A stretch of DNA of 60,671 bases from Candidatus Dormiibacter spiritus (GCA_003244185.1 QHBT01000007.1:1-60671), one strand, 5' to 3'; shown: positions 24,932 through 34,021, counted from the stretch's first letter. Notes: generated by a model not told the origin, from the letters alone. Translations and numbers: made by a program.

Positions 24932-27900
24932 ATGCATTCGATCGTCAGTTGGTGTTTGAACAACCGTCCGGTGGTTGTGCTCTTCAGCCTGGTGCTGATG
25001 GGCGCGGGGGTGTTCAGCACGTTCAAACTGAACCAGGAGCTGCTGCCCTCGGTTGAGTTTCCCTCCGTCTTCATCCTGGTCCAGGACCCAGGCGCAGGAC
25101 CGGAGCAGGTGGACCGTGACGTCTCCAGGCCTCTTTCTGACGGCCTGACCGGCCTGCCTCGCCTGAAGCACGTGCAGACCGTCGCGTCGCAGGGCTTCAG
25201 CACAGTGATCCTGACCTTCGACCTCGACTCCAGCCTGAAGGAGGACCAGGACAACACGAATCAGCGCCTGAACCAGGTGCAGCTGCCCAGCGGAGTCGGC
25301 AAGCCCCTGGTCCAGACATTCAGCTTCAACGCGATCCCGAGCATGACCTACACCCTCGCGGCCAAGGATGGTGACCTGGTCAGGGCAACCCGAGAGGCGA
25401 ACGACGTCATTGCCCCCGCCCTGACCGGCGCCACCGGCTCAGCTCAGGTGAAGGTCTCCGGTGGGGCCACGGAGCGCGTCTTGATCACACTCGACGGCGC
25501 CAAGCTGGCCGACAAAGGCCTCTCCCTGCAGCAGGTCCAGCAGGCGCTGAGCGGCGCCAACGTCGATCTTCCTGCGGGCACCACTCTCGATGCTGACAAG
25601 ACCCTGCCCGTCCAGGCCTCAAGCTCGCTGCGGACCATCGATGATCTGAAGAACCTGGTGGTCGTCGCCAGCGCTGCGCAGACGGCCGGCGGCCAAGGCG
25701 CTGCCGGCCAGCCTGGCGCCGGCCAGGCCGCGGCGCCGCCGGCGAGCAGCCCGAGCCCGAGCCGTCCCACCGCTGCGCGACCCAGCCCGAGCCCCGCGCC
25801 GGCGGCGCCTCCGCCGGCTGTGCGCTTGGGAGACGTGGCCAAGGTGGAGATGGACAATCAGCAGGCCAACGGCATCTCGCGCACGAATGGTCTCGCCTCG
25901 CTCCAGATCCAGGTGATCCGGGCCAGCAACGGCAACGCGGTGACGCTCTCCGATGACGTCCGCCAGCGGGTCGCCAAGCTGAAGCTCGATTCACACGACG
26001 ACCTGCAGCTCAGCACCGACTCCGCCGTCGACATCAAGGCCTCCCTCAACGACCTGGTCCACGAGGGCCTGATCGGCGCCGGTCTCGCGATTCTCGTGAT
26101 CTTCCTGTTCCTCGGCAGCTTGCGGGCCACTCTGGTCACGGCCGTGTCCCTGCCGACCAGCGTTCTGGTGGCGCTGCTCGGCACCTCCATCGGCGGCTTC
26201 TCGCTCAACGTTCTGACGCTGGCCGGCCTCACCATCGCGGTCGGCCGGATCGTCGACGACGCCATCGTGGTGCTGGAGAACAGCTATCGCCACCTGCAGC
26301 AGGGCGAAAGTCCCAGAGATGCGGCCCTGCATGGGGCGACGGAAGTCTCCTCCGCCGTAATCTCCAGCACCCTGACCAGTGTTGCGGTGTTCCTGCCCAT
26401 CGGGGTGGTGGGCGGGATCATCAGCCGCTTCTTCCTGCCGTTCTCGGTGACGGTGACCATCTCCCTGTTGGCGTCGCTCTTGGTGGCGCTGACGCTGATC
26501 CCGGTGCTGGTGAGCTTCATTCTCTCCGCCAAGGCGCGCCGTGAGCCTGTCCCAGCCGGCGGCAGGCCAGCCAATGCCCGGGCTGCGGCGCCGGAACATG
26601 TCTCCCGCCTGGCTCGGCCCTACATCCCGGTTCTGACCTGGGTGCTGCGCCGCTTCTACCGGAAGTCGCTGGTCGTTGGGGTGGCCGCTCTGGCGCTGGC
26701 CGGCGTGCTCGCGCTCACCTATTTGGCAGTGCCGAAGAACTTTTTCGACCTTGGCGGCTCCGCCTACATTTCCGGCAACATCTCGCTTCCCCCAGGCACG
26801 ACCAGCTCGGCTACCAGCGATCGGGTCAAGGCGTTCGAGGCCGCGGCCCAGTCTGACCCTGACGTAAAGACCGTCGAGGTGACCATCGCCAGTTCTGACT
26901 TTGGCGGCTACACAGGCTCGGTCAGCGAGAACGACGCGCGGTTCAACCTGATAGTCAAGAACAAGAAGAGCGCCGATCAGGTCAGGCAGCGCCTCCAAAC
27001 CAAACTGGACGAGCTCTACGGGAAGGGCAACAACACGATTGGCGTGCAGAGCTTCGGGCCACCTTCGAGCGCCTTCTCGGTCAGCCTCAGCGGCCGCGAT
27101 CCCAACGCTCTGCGCGCCGCCTCCGATCAGGTGGCGGCGAAGCTGAGCCAGAATTCGGATCTCGCCAACGTCAAGTCGGATCTCGCTGTCCGCCAGCCGG
27201 AGACGCTCGTGTCGGTTGACCCGAACAAGGCGGCCGAGCGGGGGCTCACACCCGGCACCGTGGCCTTCGCCCTCGCCGGCGTGTTGAACCCCAAGGACGT
27301 GGGCACGCTGGGCACTGGCGGCACCGGCGGCACTCCTATTACATTGCGGGTCGACCCCAGCTATGTCGCGGCGGGCAAGCTGGCGGACCTCCCTCTGGGC
27401 CCGGGCACGACGCTGAAGGACGTGGCCACAGTGACCCGCACCGATGCGCCCACCACAGTGACCCGCGTTGACGGTACCCAGCAGGTCACCGTCAACGCTG
27501 ATGTGCTGGCGGCGGACACGCAGGGCGCCTCGACCAAGGCGACCCAGAGCGTTCAGTCGCTGCAGCTGCCGGCGGGCGTCTCCATCAGCACCGGGGGCAC
27601 GCAGAACGACATCAACGACAGCTTCCAGCAGATGTTCATAGCGATCGGCGTGGCGATCGCGATCGTGTTCATCATCCTGGTCACCTTCTTCCGTTCGGTG
27701 GCGACCCCATTCGTGATCCTGGGCGCGATGCCGCTGGCCTTGATCGGTGGCCTGCTCGCCCTTTATGTCACTCGCCAGAATCTGGGTCTGCCAGCGTTGC
27801 TGGGCGTCCTCATGGTCTTCGGCATAGTCGTCTCCAACGCGATCCTTCTGATTGACTTCGTGGAGCGCAACCGGGCCGGCAGGAGCCTGGCAGAGGCTCT

Positions 27901-28255
27901 TGTGCTGGCCGGCTCGGTCAGGATTCGACCGATCCTGATGACCGCCGTGGCTACGATCGTGGCACTCGTGCCGGTGGCCACGGGTTTCGCCAGCGAGGGT
28001 GGCGGCGGGCTCATCTCCCAGTCCTTGGCGGTGGTCGTCGAGGGCGGCCTGATCTCCTCCACAGCGCTAACGTTGCTGGTCGTGCCGATCCTCTACTCCT
28101 GGATCAAGCGCCGCGGCCATCACCGCTATGAGACGGCGCCGTCCGTTTCGGTGGCCGATCCACGGGGCCTGCGGCCCTCGCTGGACGGGAACGGGCACGG
28201 CAACGGCAACGGCAGGGTTTGGGAGCATTTCCGCGAGGAAACGCTGAAGCGCTGA
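24932..28255 (+). CDS. RND-family efflux transporter (AcrB/SwrC-like)
   Basis: 1107 residues with the RND layout: TM1 (residues 12-30), large periplasmic/extracellular loop, TM2-TM6, second loop, TM8-TM12. The TM4 proton-relay pair is present (GRIVDDAIVVLEN). The second half lacks the Lys position equivalents expected in TM10 of some AcrB members (FGIVVSNAILLIDF). Odd: a 50-residue Ala/Pro/Ser/Gly-rich insert at about residues 248-296 inside the first loop. No membrane-fusion or outer-membrane partner is nearby, as expected for a monoderm. It overlaps the redox gene 28255 by ATGA. Substrate unknown (lipid, drug or metal). Confidence 0.92.
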   Translation: MHSIVSWCLNNRPVVVLFSLVLMGAGVFSTFKLNQELLPSVEFPSVFILVQDPGAGPEQVDRDVSRPLSDGLTGLPRLKHVQTVASQGFSTVILTFDLDSSLKEDQDNTNQRLNQVQLPSGVGKPLVQTFSFNAIPSMTYTLAAKDGDLVRATREANDVIAPALTGATGSAQVKVSGGATERVLITLDGAKLADKGLSLQQVQQALSGANVDLPAGTTLDADKTLPVQASSSLRTIDDLKNLVVVASAAQTAGGQGAAGQPGAGQAAAPPASSPSPSRPTAARPSPSPAPAAPPPAVRLGDVAKVEMDNQQANGISRTNGLASLQIQVIRASNGNAVTLSDDVRQRVAKLKLDSHDDLQLSTDSAVDIKASLNDLVHEGLIGAGLAILVIFLFLGSLRATLVTAVSLPTSVLVALLGTSIGGFSLNVLTLAGLTIAVGRIVDDAIVVLENSYRHLQQGESPRDAALHGATEVSSAVISSTLTSVAVFLPIGVVGGIISRFFLPFSVTVTISLLASLLVALTLIPVLVSFILSAKARREPVPAGGRPANARAAAPEHVSRLARPYIPVLTWVLRRFYRKSLVVGVAALALAGVLALTYLAVPKNFFDLGGSAYISGNISLPPGTTSSATSDRVKAFEAAAQSDPDVKTVEVTIASSDFGGYTGSVSENDARFNLIVKNKKSADQVRQRLQTKLDELYGKGNNTIGVQSFGPPSSAFSVSLSGRDPNALRAASDQVAAKLSQNSDLANVKSDLAVRQPETLVSVDPNKAAERGLTPGTVAFALAGVLNPKDVGTLGTGGTGGTPITLRVDPSYVAAGKLADLPLGPGTTLKDVATVTRTDAPTTVTRVDGTQQVTVNADVLAADTQGASTKATQSVQSLQLPAGVSISTGGTQNDINDSFQQMFIAIGVAIAIVFIILVTFFRSVATPFVILGAMPLALIGGLLALYVTRQNLGLPALLGVLMVFGIVVSNAILLIDFVERNRAGRSLAEALVLAGSVRIRPILMTAVATIVALVPVATGFASEGGGGLISQSLAVVVEGGLISSTALTLLVVPILYSWIKRRGHHRYETAPSVSVADPRGLRPSLDGNGHGNGNGRVWEHFREETLKR

Positions 28256-28953
28256 TGGCAATTCTGAACGAGCAGCTGAAGGAGCAGTTGAAACGACGCT
28301 TCACTGAACGGCTCCACGACCCAGTTCAGTTAACGCTCTACACCCGCCCCGGCAGCGGCCGGCTGATCCTCCCTGGCGGTCTCGGCTGCGCCACCTGCGG
28401 CGACGCCCGAGAGCTGGCGGAGGACCTTGCAGCTGCGGCGCCCGAGCAGGTCCAGCTCGAAGTGGTGGACGTCAGCGCGAGGACGGAGCTCGAACGGCCG
28501 GTCCCCAGCCTGACGCTCGCGGCGGCCAACGGCGAGGCGAATGAGGGCGGCGGCCGGCTGGGCTGGCAGGGGCTGCCGGCGGGCTACGAGTTCGCCACGG
28601 TGGTTGACGCCATCGAGAGGGTGTCTCGCGGCGAACATGGTCTCGCCGACGCGACGGTGGACGCTCTCTGCGAGCTGACCGAGCCAGTCGAGCTAATGGT
28701 CTTTGCGACGCCCACTTGACCGCACTGTCCACAGGCCGTGAGCCTGGCCCACCGGATGGCGCTGGCGAGCCCATTGGTCACCGCGCTCTCCGTCGAAGCC
28801 AACGAGTTTCCCGAGTTGTCGCAGCGGCATGGCGTGCAGTCAGTGCCGCGCACAGTGGTCAACGGTGCAGGCGCCTTCGTGGGGGCTATGCCTGAGGCTC
28901 GCTTCCTGGCGGCCGTGCTGGAGCTGACGCGGCCTGCCGAACCGCCGGCTTAG
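28255..28953 (+). CDS. PDO-like thioredoxin-fold protein with in-frame TGA at active-site Cys (candidate selenoprotein)
   Basis: Read through TGA 28717-28719, this is one 232-residue protein with two thioredoxin folds, the size of the PDO family (glutaredoxin-like protein disulfide oxidoreductase). Fold 1 has Cys45/Cys48 (GCATC). Fold 2 has the family segment TPT-x-PHC-P, where x (residue 155) is the TGA; Cys158 and the cis-Pro (SVPRT, Pro198) are intact. The 78 codons after TGA show no damage and end in TAG. Selenocysteine at 155 is the simplest explanation of position and frame; a Cys-to-stop point mutation is the alternative. ATG overlaps the RND stop, so the two are translationally coupled. 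Confidence 0.75.
28725..28759 (+). promoter_or_regulatory. Candidate bacterial SECIS-like hairpin
   Basis: The upper stem 28732-28736 with 28742-28746 (CAGGC/GCCTG) closes the loop CGTGA. Weaker lower pairing 28725-28730 with 28754-28759 includes two G-U pairs across an internal loop. The apical loop starts 17 nt after the TGA, within the 16-37 nt window known for bacterial SECIS elements. Such elements are poorly conserved, so this is support and not proof. Confidence 0.4.
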
Positions 28954-29228
28954 CCACGCCGACGCGGAAAGTGCCCGCGGGCTCCGACCCCGAGGATCGA
29001 GCGAGCGCTGCCGATACTCAGGATTGACCCTGCGCTCCCGATGCTCAAAATGGATCCAGCGCTGCCGATGCTGAGGATCGAGCCCGCACTGCCGATGCTC
29101 AGAATGGAACCGGCGCTAAAGACGCTCAGCGCGCTGAGGAAGCTGAAGCGGCTCAGCTGGCTCCGTCGGCTCGAGGGGAAGAGCTTTTTCGCCCTACGCC
29201 GCTGACGAGCGCGGCCAGGGTCGGCCAT
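28950..29228 (-). CDS. SAGSILSIG-repeat protein
   Basis: 92 residues from the Met of MADPGRARQRRRAKKLF (29228). A basic N-terminus (about residues 6-27) leads into five tandem 9-residue units, four perfect SAGSILSIG and one SARSILGVG, then a basic tail. The regular Ser-Ala-Gly / Ile-Leu / Ile pattern suggests a solenoid or a membrane-embedded hydrophobic strand flanked by positive charges. Unnamed to my knowledge; similar repeats exist in other high-GC bacteria. It follows the beta carbonic anhydrase by 13 nt on the same strand. The last 4 nt overlap the convergent PDO-like gene. Confidence 0.65.
   Translation of the reverse strand: MADPGRARQRRRAKKLFPSSRRSQLSRFSFLSALSVFSAGSILSIGSAGSILSIGSAGSILSIGSAGSILSIGSARSILGVGARGHFPRRRG
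28983..29117 (-). repeat. Five tandem 27-bp repeats
   Basis: Five units of 27 bp, each encoding SAGSILSIG or a variant. Codons differ between units while the amino acids stay the same, so the protein sequence, not the DNA, is being kept. Confidence 0.85.
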
Positions 29229-29241
29229 CCATAGCACCAGA

Positions 29242-29754
29242 TCAGCGCGTAGCCGGCTCGGCAACCTCTACCTCAGTCAGGCGGCCGGTCTTCACGTCGT
29301 AAACAAAACCTCGCAGGCTCGACTTGTGGGGGACGAAAGGGCTCGCCTTGACACGGTTGATGCTCTGACGGACGTCGGCCTCCAGCCCCGAAAATGCTTC
29401 GAGCGCGAAGGCGGGCCTGACTCCGGTGTCCCGCTCGATCTGCTCTTTAACCTCGTCGTCCTTGAAGGTCAGCATCCCGCAGCCTGTGTGGTGGATCAGA
29501 ACTATCTCCTCGGTGCCAAGCAGGCGCTGCGAGATGACGAGCGACCTGATCACGTCTTCCGTCACCACGCCTCCCGCGTTACGGATCACGTGGGCGTCGC
29601 CCTCCTCCAGGCCAAGTATCTTGTGAACGTCCAGCCGCGCGTCCATGCACGCGACCACCGCTACCCTTTTTGCCGGCGGTGCTGGGAGATCGCTCTTCGA
29701 GAAGCTGGACACGTACTTCTCATTGTTCTGAAGCAACAGGTCGGTCACGCTCAT
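29242..29754 (-). CDS. Beta-class carbonic anhydrase
   Basis: 170 residues from ATG 29754, which has an AGGAGG ribosome site just upstream; longer in-frame starts lack one. Interconverts CO2 and bicarbonate. The zinc ligands are visible: Cys and the Asp-Arg dyad in ACMDARLD, His and Cys in HHTGCGM. The short form without extra domains resembles the Rv1284-like clade of actinobacteria. The repeat protein (28950) follows in the same direction. Cytoplasmic. CO2 handling alongside H2 use would fit a chemolithotrophic lifestyle (inference). Confidence 0.92.
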   Translation of the reverse strand: MSVTDLLLQNNEKYVSSFSKSDLPAPPAKRVAVVACMDARLDVHKILGLEEGDAHVIRNAGGVVTEDVIRSLVISQRLLGTEEIVLIHHTGCGMLTFKDDEVKEQIERDTGVRPAFALEAFSGLEADVRQSINRVKASPFVPHKSSLRGFVYDVKTGRLTEVEVAEPATR

Positions 29755-29993
29755 GGGACTGGTTCCTCCTAAGGGTTTGGGTAGTACCCGCCACCGACCC
29801 ACGGTGTTCGAGTAGGAGTCAGCGACTACAAAGCCCAGTCTGACAGAGCCCGAAGTCGCGCCGGCGACCCAACCGGACGCAGCCACACTTCACAAAAGCC
29901 TCGAGGTTCGTGGCCGAGGCTGGTCAGTTTGGCGCGGCGTTTCGGTTCGGCCGTCAGCGGCGCGGCGTGGCAGCACCGAGAATGACAAGGAAG

Positions 29994-30065
29994 CTGGGGG
30001 GGAAGGATTCGAACCTTCGAGTGGCGGATCCAAAGTCCGCTGCCTTACCACTTGGCGACCCCCCA
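29994..30065 (-). tRNA. tRNA-Gln, anticodon TTG
   Basis: 72 nt on the minus strand. Acceptor stem TGGGGGG pairs with CCCCCCA, including the U1-A72 pair typical of tRNA-Gln; discriminator G. Anticodon stem GCGGA/TCCGC with loop CTTTGGA gives anticodon TTG (reads CAA). T-loop TTCGAAT is regular. CCA not encoded. Confidence 0.95.
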
Positions 30066-30166
30066 ATGAAAGGGACTCGAACTTTTGCCAGGTTACAGCG
30101 CCTCTCGGGCTGCGAGCTTCACAACCAACGTTCCCACCCGTTATGTCCCGGACCTAGCTTCAGGCC

Positions 30167-30799
30167 ATGTTCCGACGCCCGCGCCTCGTTCAGGGTTGGC
30201 CCCACCTCCTGCTTTTGATCCTGCCCGTCCTGGCCCTCGCCGCACTTTTGACCGGGCTCTACCTCAGCGGTCGCCAGGCTTCCGCGGGCGCCCAGGTGAG
30301 CCAGCCGGCCGCCGCGGATGTGGCGGCGGCGGTGCCCAAGTCGTCAGGGTTGCTCGTGCAGGTGAGCGGTGCTGTGAAGAAGCCGGGACTGTATCGCGTG
30401 GCCAAGGGCGAGCGCGTGTACGCCGCGATCGCGGCAGCCGGCGGCCTGACCGCCGACGCCGATCCCGAGCGCCTGCCTCCCCTCGCCGCTCGGTTGAAGG
30501 ACGGCCAGCAGGTCAAGGTTCCGGCTCGCGGCGCCACCGCGAGTGGCCGCACGGGCAGCGCTTCCCGCTCAACCGGCGGGTCAGGCTCCAGCTCCAGCAG
30601 TGCGGTGACGAAAGCCGACCTCAATAACGCCACGGCTGAAGAGCTGACAGCCGTCCCCGGCTTCAGCCCGGAGCTTGCCGCGGCGGTGGTGAATTATCGC
30701 GATCAGTACGGCGCGTTCACCAATTTGAAGCAGCTGGTGACGCTGTTGGGCATGAGCCAGGATGCGTACAAGCAGGCGAAGCCCCACCTTCACCTATGA
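30167..30799 (+). CDS. comEA: Competence protein ComEA (SLBB plus helix-hairpin-helix)
   Basis: 210 residues. N-terminal membrane anchor (residues about 12-32), then an SLBB-type domain (VQVSGAVKKPGLYRVAKGER), a Ser/Gly linker, and a C-terminal DNA-binding helix-hairpin-helix pair (ADLNNATAEELTAVPGFSPE ... FTNLKQLVTLLGM). Binds incoming DNA at the membrane during transformation. It overlaps comEC by ATGA, the usual operon. Confidence 0.93.
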   Translation: MFRRPRLVQGWPHLLLLILPVLALAALLTGLYLSGRQASAGAQVSQPAAADVAAAVPKSSGLLVQVSGAVKKPGLYRVAKGERVYAAIAAAGGLTADADPERLPPLAARLKDGQQVKVPARGATASGRTGSASRSTGGSGSSSSSAVTKADLNNATAEELTAVPGFSPELAAAVVNYRDQYGAFTNLKQLVTLLGMSQDAYKQAKPHLHL

Positions 30800-32994
30800 C
30801 GCTCGGTCTGGTCTGCCTGCTGGCTTGGAGCGCCGGCATCGCGCTGGCGGGCGTCAGCAGTGTGCTCCGCCTCGAGCTTGGAGTGCTGGCGCTCTGCCTT
30901 GGCGCTGCTTCAGCAGCGCTCGGCAGCGCTGTCCGGCCGGCGATCTACGGGCTGGGCCTCGCCTTTCTGCTGCTCGGGATCGGGCGCGTCGAACTGGCGC
31001 CTGGGCCAGCGGCGCTCGATCCGACTCAGGTCGCCCGACTGGCGGGGCAGCAGGTGACCGTACGAGGCAGCGTGACCGACGATCCCAAGCCGCAAGCCCA
31101 GGGCTACGAGGCGGTGGTACAGCCACTTGCCGCCACCGGCAGCGGAGCGCTGACTGGCCTCCACAGCCGGCTGCTGGCTCAGGTGCGGTCGCAGGTCGAG
31201 CCTGCTCCCGGTGACGAGGTCGAGGTCAGTGGAAGGTTGGCCCTGCCGCGCGACAGGCCAGGCTTCGACCGGCGGACGGAGCTTGCCTTGAAGGGGATCC
31301 AGTTCGAGTTGCGGCCGGCGCAGCTGCGGGTGCTGAAGGCCGCAGGCGGCATCAGGGCGGCACCGCTCTGGCTGCGAGAGCGGTACCGAGCCGCGATCGC
31401 CGAGCTGCTGCCGGCGCCGCACGCACAGGTCCTGGTCGGGGTGGTCCTCGGCGTTCGTTCCGGCATCCCCGCCCAACTGCAGCAGGACCTGATCGCGACA
31501 GGGCTGGTGCACCTCTTGGTGCTGAGCGGGCTCAAGGTGGCGATCTTTGCCCGACTGGCTCGGGCCGCGCTGTTTCCCCTGCTCGGCCGGCTGGCGGTAG
31601 TGCCTGTGCTGGTACTCATCGCCCTCTACGCCCTGGCCGGCGGCGCGACGCCGGCAGCGCTCCGAGCGACCGGAATGGGCGCTCTGGCCCTGGTGGCCGC
31701 CCAGGTCGGGCGCCCCACCTACGTCTGGACCTCGCTGGCAGCGGCGGCTGCCGCGATGCTCGGCTGGCAGCCGGAGCTCATCTGGGATGTGGGGTTCCAG
31801 CTGTCCTTCGCAGGTACAGCCGCGATCATCCTGCTGACACCGGGCCTCGAGGCCAGGCTTCGTTGGCTCCCTGGGGTTCTGCGGGAGCCCTTCGCCGTAA
31901 CCGCCGCGGCGCAGATCGGCACGGCCCCGTTCATGGCCAGCGGGTTCCACCTGCTGAGCCCGGTGGCGCCAGTCGCCAACGCGCTTGTCCTGCCACTTCT
32001 CCCCGCGCTGGTGGCGGCGGGCCTGCTGATCACCCCCCTCTCTGCCTTCCCGCCCATCGGTCAGCTGGCCGCCGTGCCCTTGGCGGCGCTGCTGGCCTAC
32101 GTGGATCAGGTGGCCGGGCTCCTCGCTCGGGTGCCGGCCGCGGCTGTGCCTGTTCCGGCCATCTCGCTGCTTGGCGGCGTCGCCTACTACGTGGCGCTCG
32201 GGGCGGCTCTGGTGGCTCAGCGGAGCGGCGGTCGCACTCGCCGAGGCGCACTGGTCGCCGGCGTCGTGCTGCCGCTCCTGGTTGCCGGCGGCGAGGTGGT
32301 CCAATGGTCCCGACCAGACACCTCGGCCACCGTGCTGGCGGTGGGTCAGGGCCAGGCAGTACTGCTCAGCGGTTCGGGCGGCCGGGTGCTGATCGACGGT
32401 GGTTCCAGCCCCACCCGCCTGGCCGCGCAGCTGGGAGCTCGGCTCCCGCCCTGGATCGGGGCGCTGGATGGTCTGATCATCACGGGAACTGGCGCTGCCC
32501 ATGTCGGCGGGTTGGCCGGCTTCGACCGCAGCGTGGCGACGGTGGTGTTGCCGGCCGGAGCCAAGGGTGGCACTGCCTGGCGCGGGGTGGCGTTGACGCA
32601 GCTGGCTCGTGGCGCTAAGGTGCTGCAGGTCCAGGCCGGCCAACGGGTGAACCTGGCCGGCTTCCAGATTGACATCTTGAGCCCCGAGGTCGGTGGTGAC
32701 GCGGTCCAGCTCGGCCTGAGGGTCAGCGCCGGCCACGGAAGCACGTTCTGTGACATGGCCGATCTGGACACGGACTCCCAGCAGGCGGCGGCAGCGCGCC
32801 TGGCCCGACTTGGCGGCTGCACCGAACTGCTGCTTCCTGACGCCGGTCGGAGCGCGCCCGCGCCCGAGCTCTTGATGGCCGCCCGCGCCAGTCGCCTTCT
32901 CGTGTCGGACGGCGGTGGCCAACTGGCCCGCGATCTGCCCCACTCCGGCGTCTACAGAACCAGCGAGGAGGGAGACATCGCAGTGAGCTTATGA
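30796..32994 (+). CDS. comEC: Competence channel ComEC/Rec2
   Basis: 732 residues: N-terminal DUF4131 part with OB-fold, the competence domain with many membrane helices (about 205-480, including LLVLSGLKVAIFA), and a C-terminal metallo-beta-lactamase-like domain (from about 505). In the last domain the start AVGQGQAVLL and LIDGG are recognisable, but the metal motif HxHxDH is replaced by GTGAAHVGG, so nuclease activity is probably lost. Forms the inner-membrane DNA channel. Coupled to comEA. Confidence 0.92.
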   Translation: MTLGLVCLLAWSAGIALAGVSSVLRLELGVLALCLGAASAALGSAVRPAIYGLGLAFLLLGIGRVELAPGPAALDPTQVARLAGQQVTVRGSVTDDPKPQAQGYEAVVQPLAATGSGALTGLHSRLLAQVRSQVEPAPGDEVEVSGRLALPRDRPGFDRRTELALKGIQFELRPAQLRVLKAAGGIRAAPLWLRERYRAAIAELLPAPHAQVLVGVVLGVRSGIPAQLQQDLIATGLVHLLVLSGLKVAIFARLARAALFPLLGRLAVVPVLVLIALYALAGGATPAALRATGMGALALVAAQVGRPTYVWTSLAAAAAAMLGWQPELIWDVGFQLSFAGTAAIILLTPGLEARLRWLPGVLREPFAVTAAAQIGTAPFMASGFHLLSPVAPVANALVLPLLPALVAAGLLITPLSAFPPIGQLAAVPLAALLAYVDQVAGLLARVPAAAVPVPAISLLGGVAYYVALGAALVAQRSGGRTRRGALVAGVVLPLLVAGGEVVQWSRPDTSATVLAVGQGQAVLLSGSGGRVLIDGGSSPTRLAAQLGARLPPWIGALDGLIITGTGAAHVGGLAGFDRSVATVVLPAGAKGGTAWRGVALTQLARGAKVLQVQAGQRVNLAGFQIDILSPEVGGDAVQLGLRVSAGHGSTFCDMADLDTDSQQAAAARLARLGGCTELLLPDAGRSAPAPELLMAARASRLLVSDGGGQLARDLPHSGVYRTSEEGDIAVSL

Positions 32995-33033
32995 AGGCCG
33001 GCGTCTACCTGTGGGCCGCTACGATCGAGCCAG

Positions 33034-33972
33034 ATGGCCGTCCCTGTCTCCGTCCTGCTGCTCCACGGCGATGAGCAGTTCCTCATCGACGAGGAGGCGC
33101 GGCGAACGCTGGCGGACTGGCGGCGGGAGCTGGTTTCCGACTTCGGCTACGAGGCGGTCGATTCGGCCGGGCTCAACGCCGATCGGCTGCGCGACAGCGT
33201 GTTACAGGCCCCGTTCCTGGATCCCTATCGCGTGGTGGCCGTGCGGGGCATCGTCGCGCGCCGGGGTGACGGGCTCGCCTCTGGGCTGAGTGCCGTGCCC
33301 GATTCGACGCGCCTCCTGCTGGCGGTGAGCGGTCGGCTGCCCGCGGCGAGCAAGCTGGCCCGGGCGGTCGTAGCCGCGGGAGGGGCGGTGCGCGAATATC
33401 CGCCGCTCAAAGCGCGAGCGATCAGCGAATGGGTGGCCCGTCGCGCTCGCGAGCTGGATCTGCCCGCCGCGGCGGCCGCGACAGTAACGCGAAGGGCAAG
33501 GCCTGACCTGGCCGTCCTCAATTCCGAACTTCACAAACTGGCGGCCTATCGCGCCGGCGGTTATGAGCTGGATCAAGCCGCCATCGACGAGCTGGTGGTG
33601 CCCGGGCATCCGGAGGAGATCTTCCGGCTCACTGACACGCTCCTGCCCCGGCCGAGCCCGGTGGCCTGGCGGGTGCTCGACGACCTGCTGCAGCGGGAGC
33701 CGGCGACCACCATCGCGTACCGGCTGAGCCGCCACCTGGCACTCGTGCTAGAAGTGCGGACCCGCCAGGACCGAGGTGAGACACTGAGTCAGGTACAGGC
33801 CGAAATGCGCGACCATCCCTTCGTCGTGCAGAAGGCCTACGACGCCGCCCGGTCGGTCAGCGCGGCCCAGCTCGAAGACGGGCTACACGTCTTCCTCGAC
33901 TATGAGTGGGAGGTCAAGTCAGGCCAGATCGATTCCGAGTTGGGCCTGAGCACCGCGCTGGCAAGGCTGTAA
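33034..33972 (+). CDS. holA: DNA polymerase III delta subunit
   Basis: 312 residues. Clamp-loader subunit that opens the beta clamp. The N-terminal segment LLLHGDEQFLIDEEARR, the middle LLAVSGRLPAASKLARAV, and the C-terminal collar-domain helices fit HolA. It lies 39 nt after comEC, a conserved comEA-comEC-holA order, and before rpsT on the opposite strand, also a common neighbour. Confidence 0.92.
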   Translation: MAVPVSVLLLHGDEQFLIDEEARRTLADWRRELVSDFGYEAVDSAGLNADRLRDSVLQAPFLDPYRVVAVRGIVARRGDGLASGLSAVPDSTRLLLAVSGRLPAASKLARAVVAAGGAVREYPPLKARAISEWVARRARELDLPAAAAATVTRRARPDLAVLNSELHKLAAYRAGGYELDQAAIDELVVPGHPEEIFRLTDTLLPRPSPVAWRVLDDLLQREPATTIAYRLSRHLALVLEVRTRQDRGETLSQVQAEMRDHPFVVQKAYDAARSVSAAQLEDGLHVFLDYEWEVKSGQIDSELGLSTALARL

Positions 33973-34021
33973 GCAAAAACCCTTGCGCTCATTCGGCTGC
34001 TCTGCCCCAGCCGCGCCGCCG

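Noticed and set aside
28717..28719. TGA recoded as Trp or Gly genome-wide
   Set aside because: Many genes here end normally in TGA (for example hypC, recO, glyS), so a global reassignment is excluded.
28983..29117. Regular 27-bp repeats considered as a CRISPR array
   Set aside because: Repeats are contiguous without spacers and lie in a coding frame.
30910..32943. Very long open frame (677 codons) on the minus strand opposite comEC
   Set aside because: Antisense shadow caused by high GC at third codon positions; no family resemblance and low-complexity composition.
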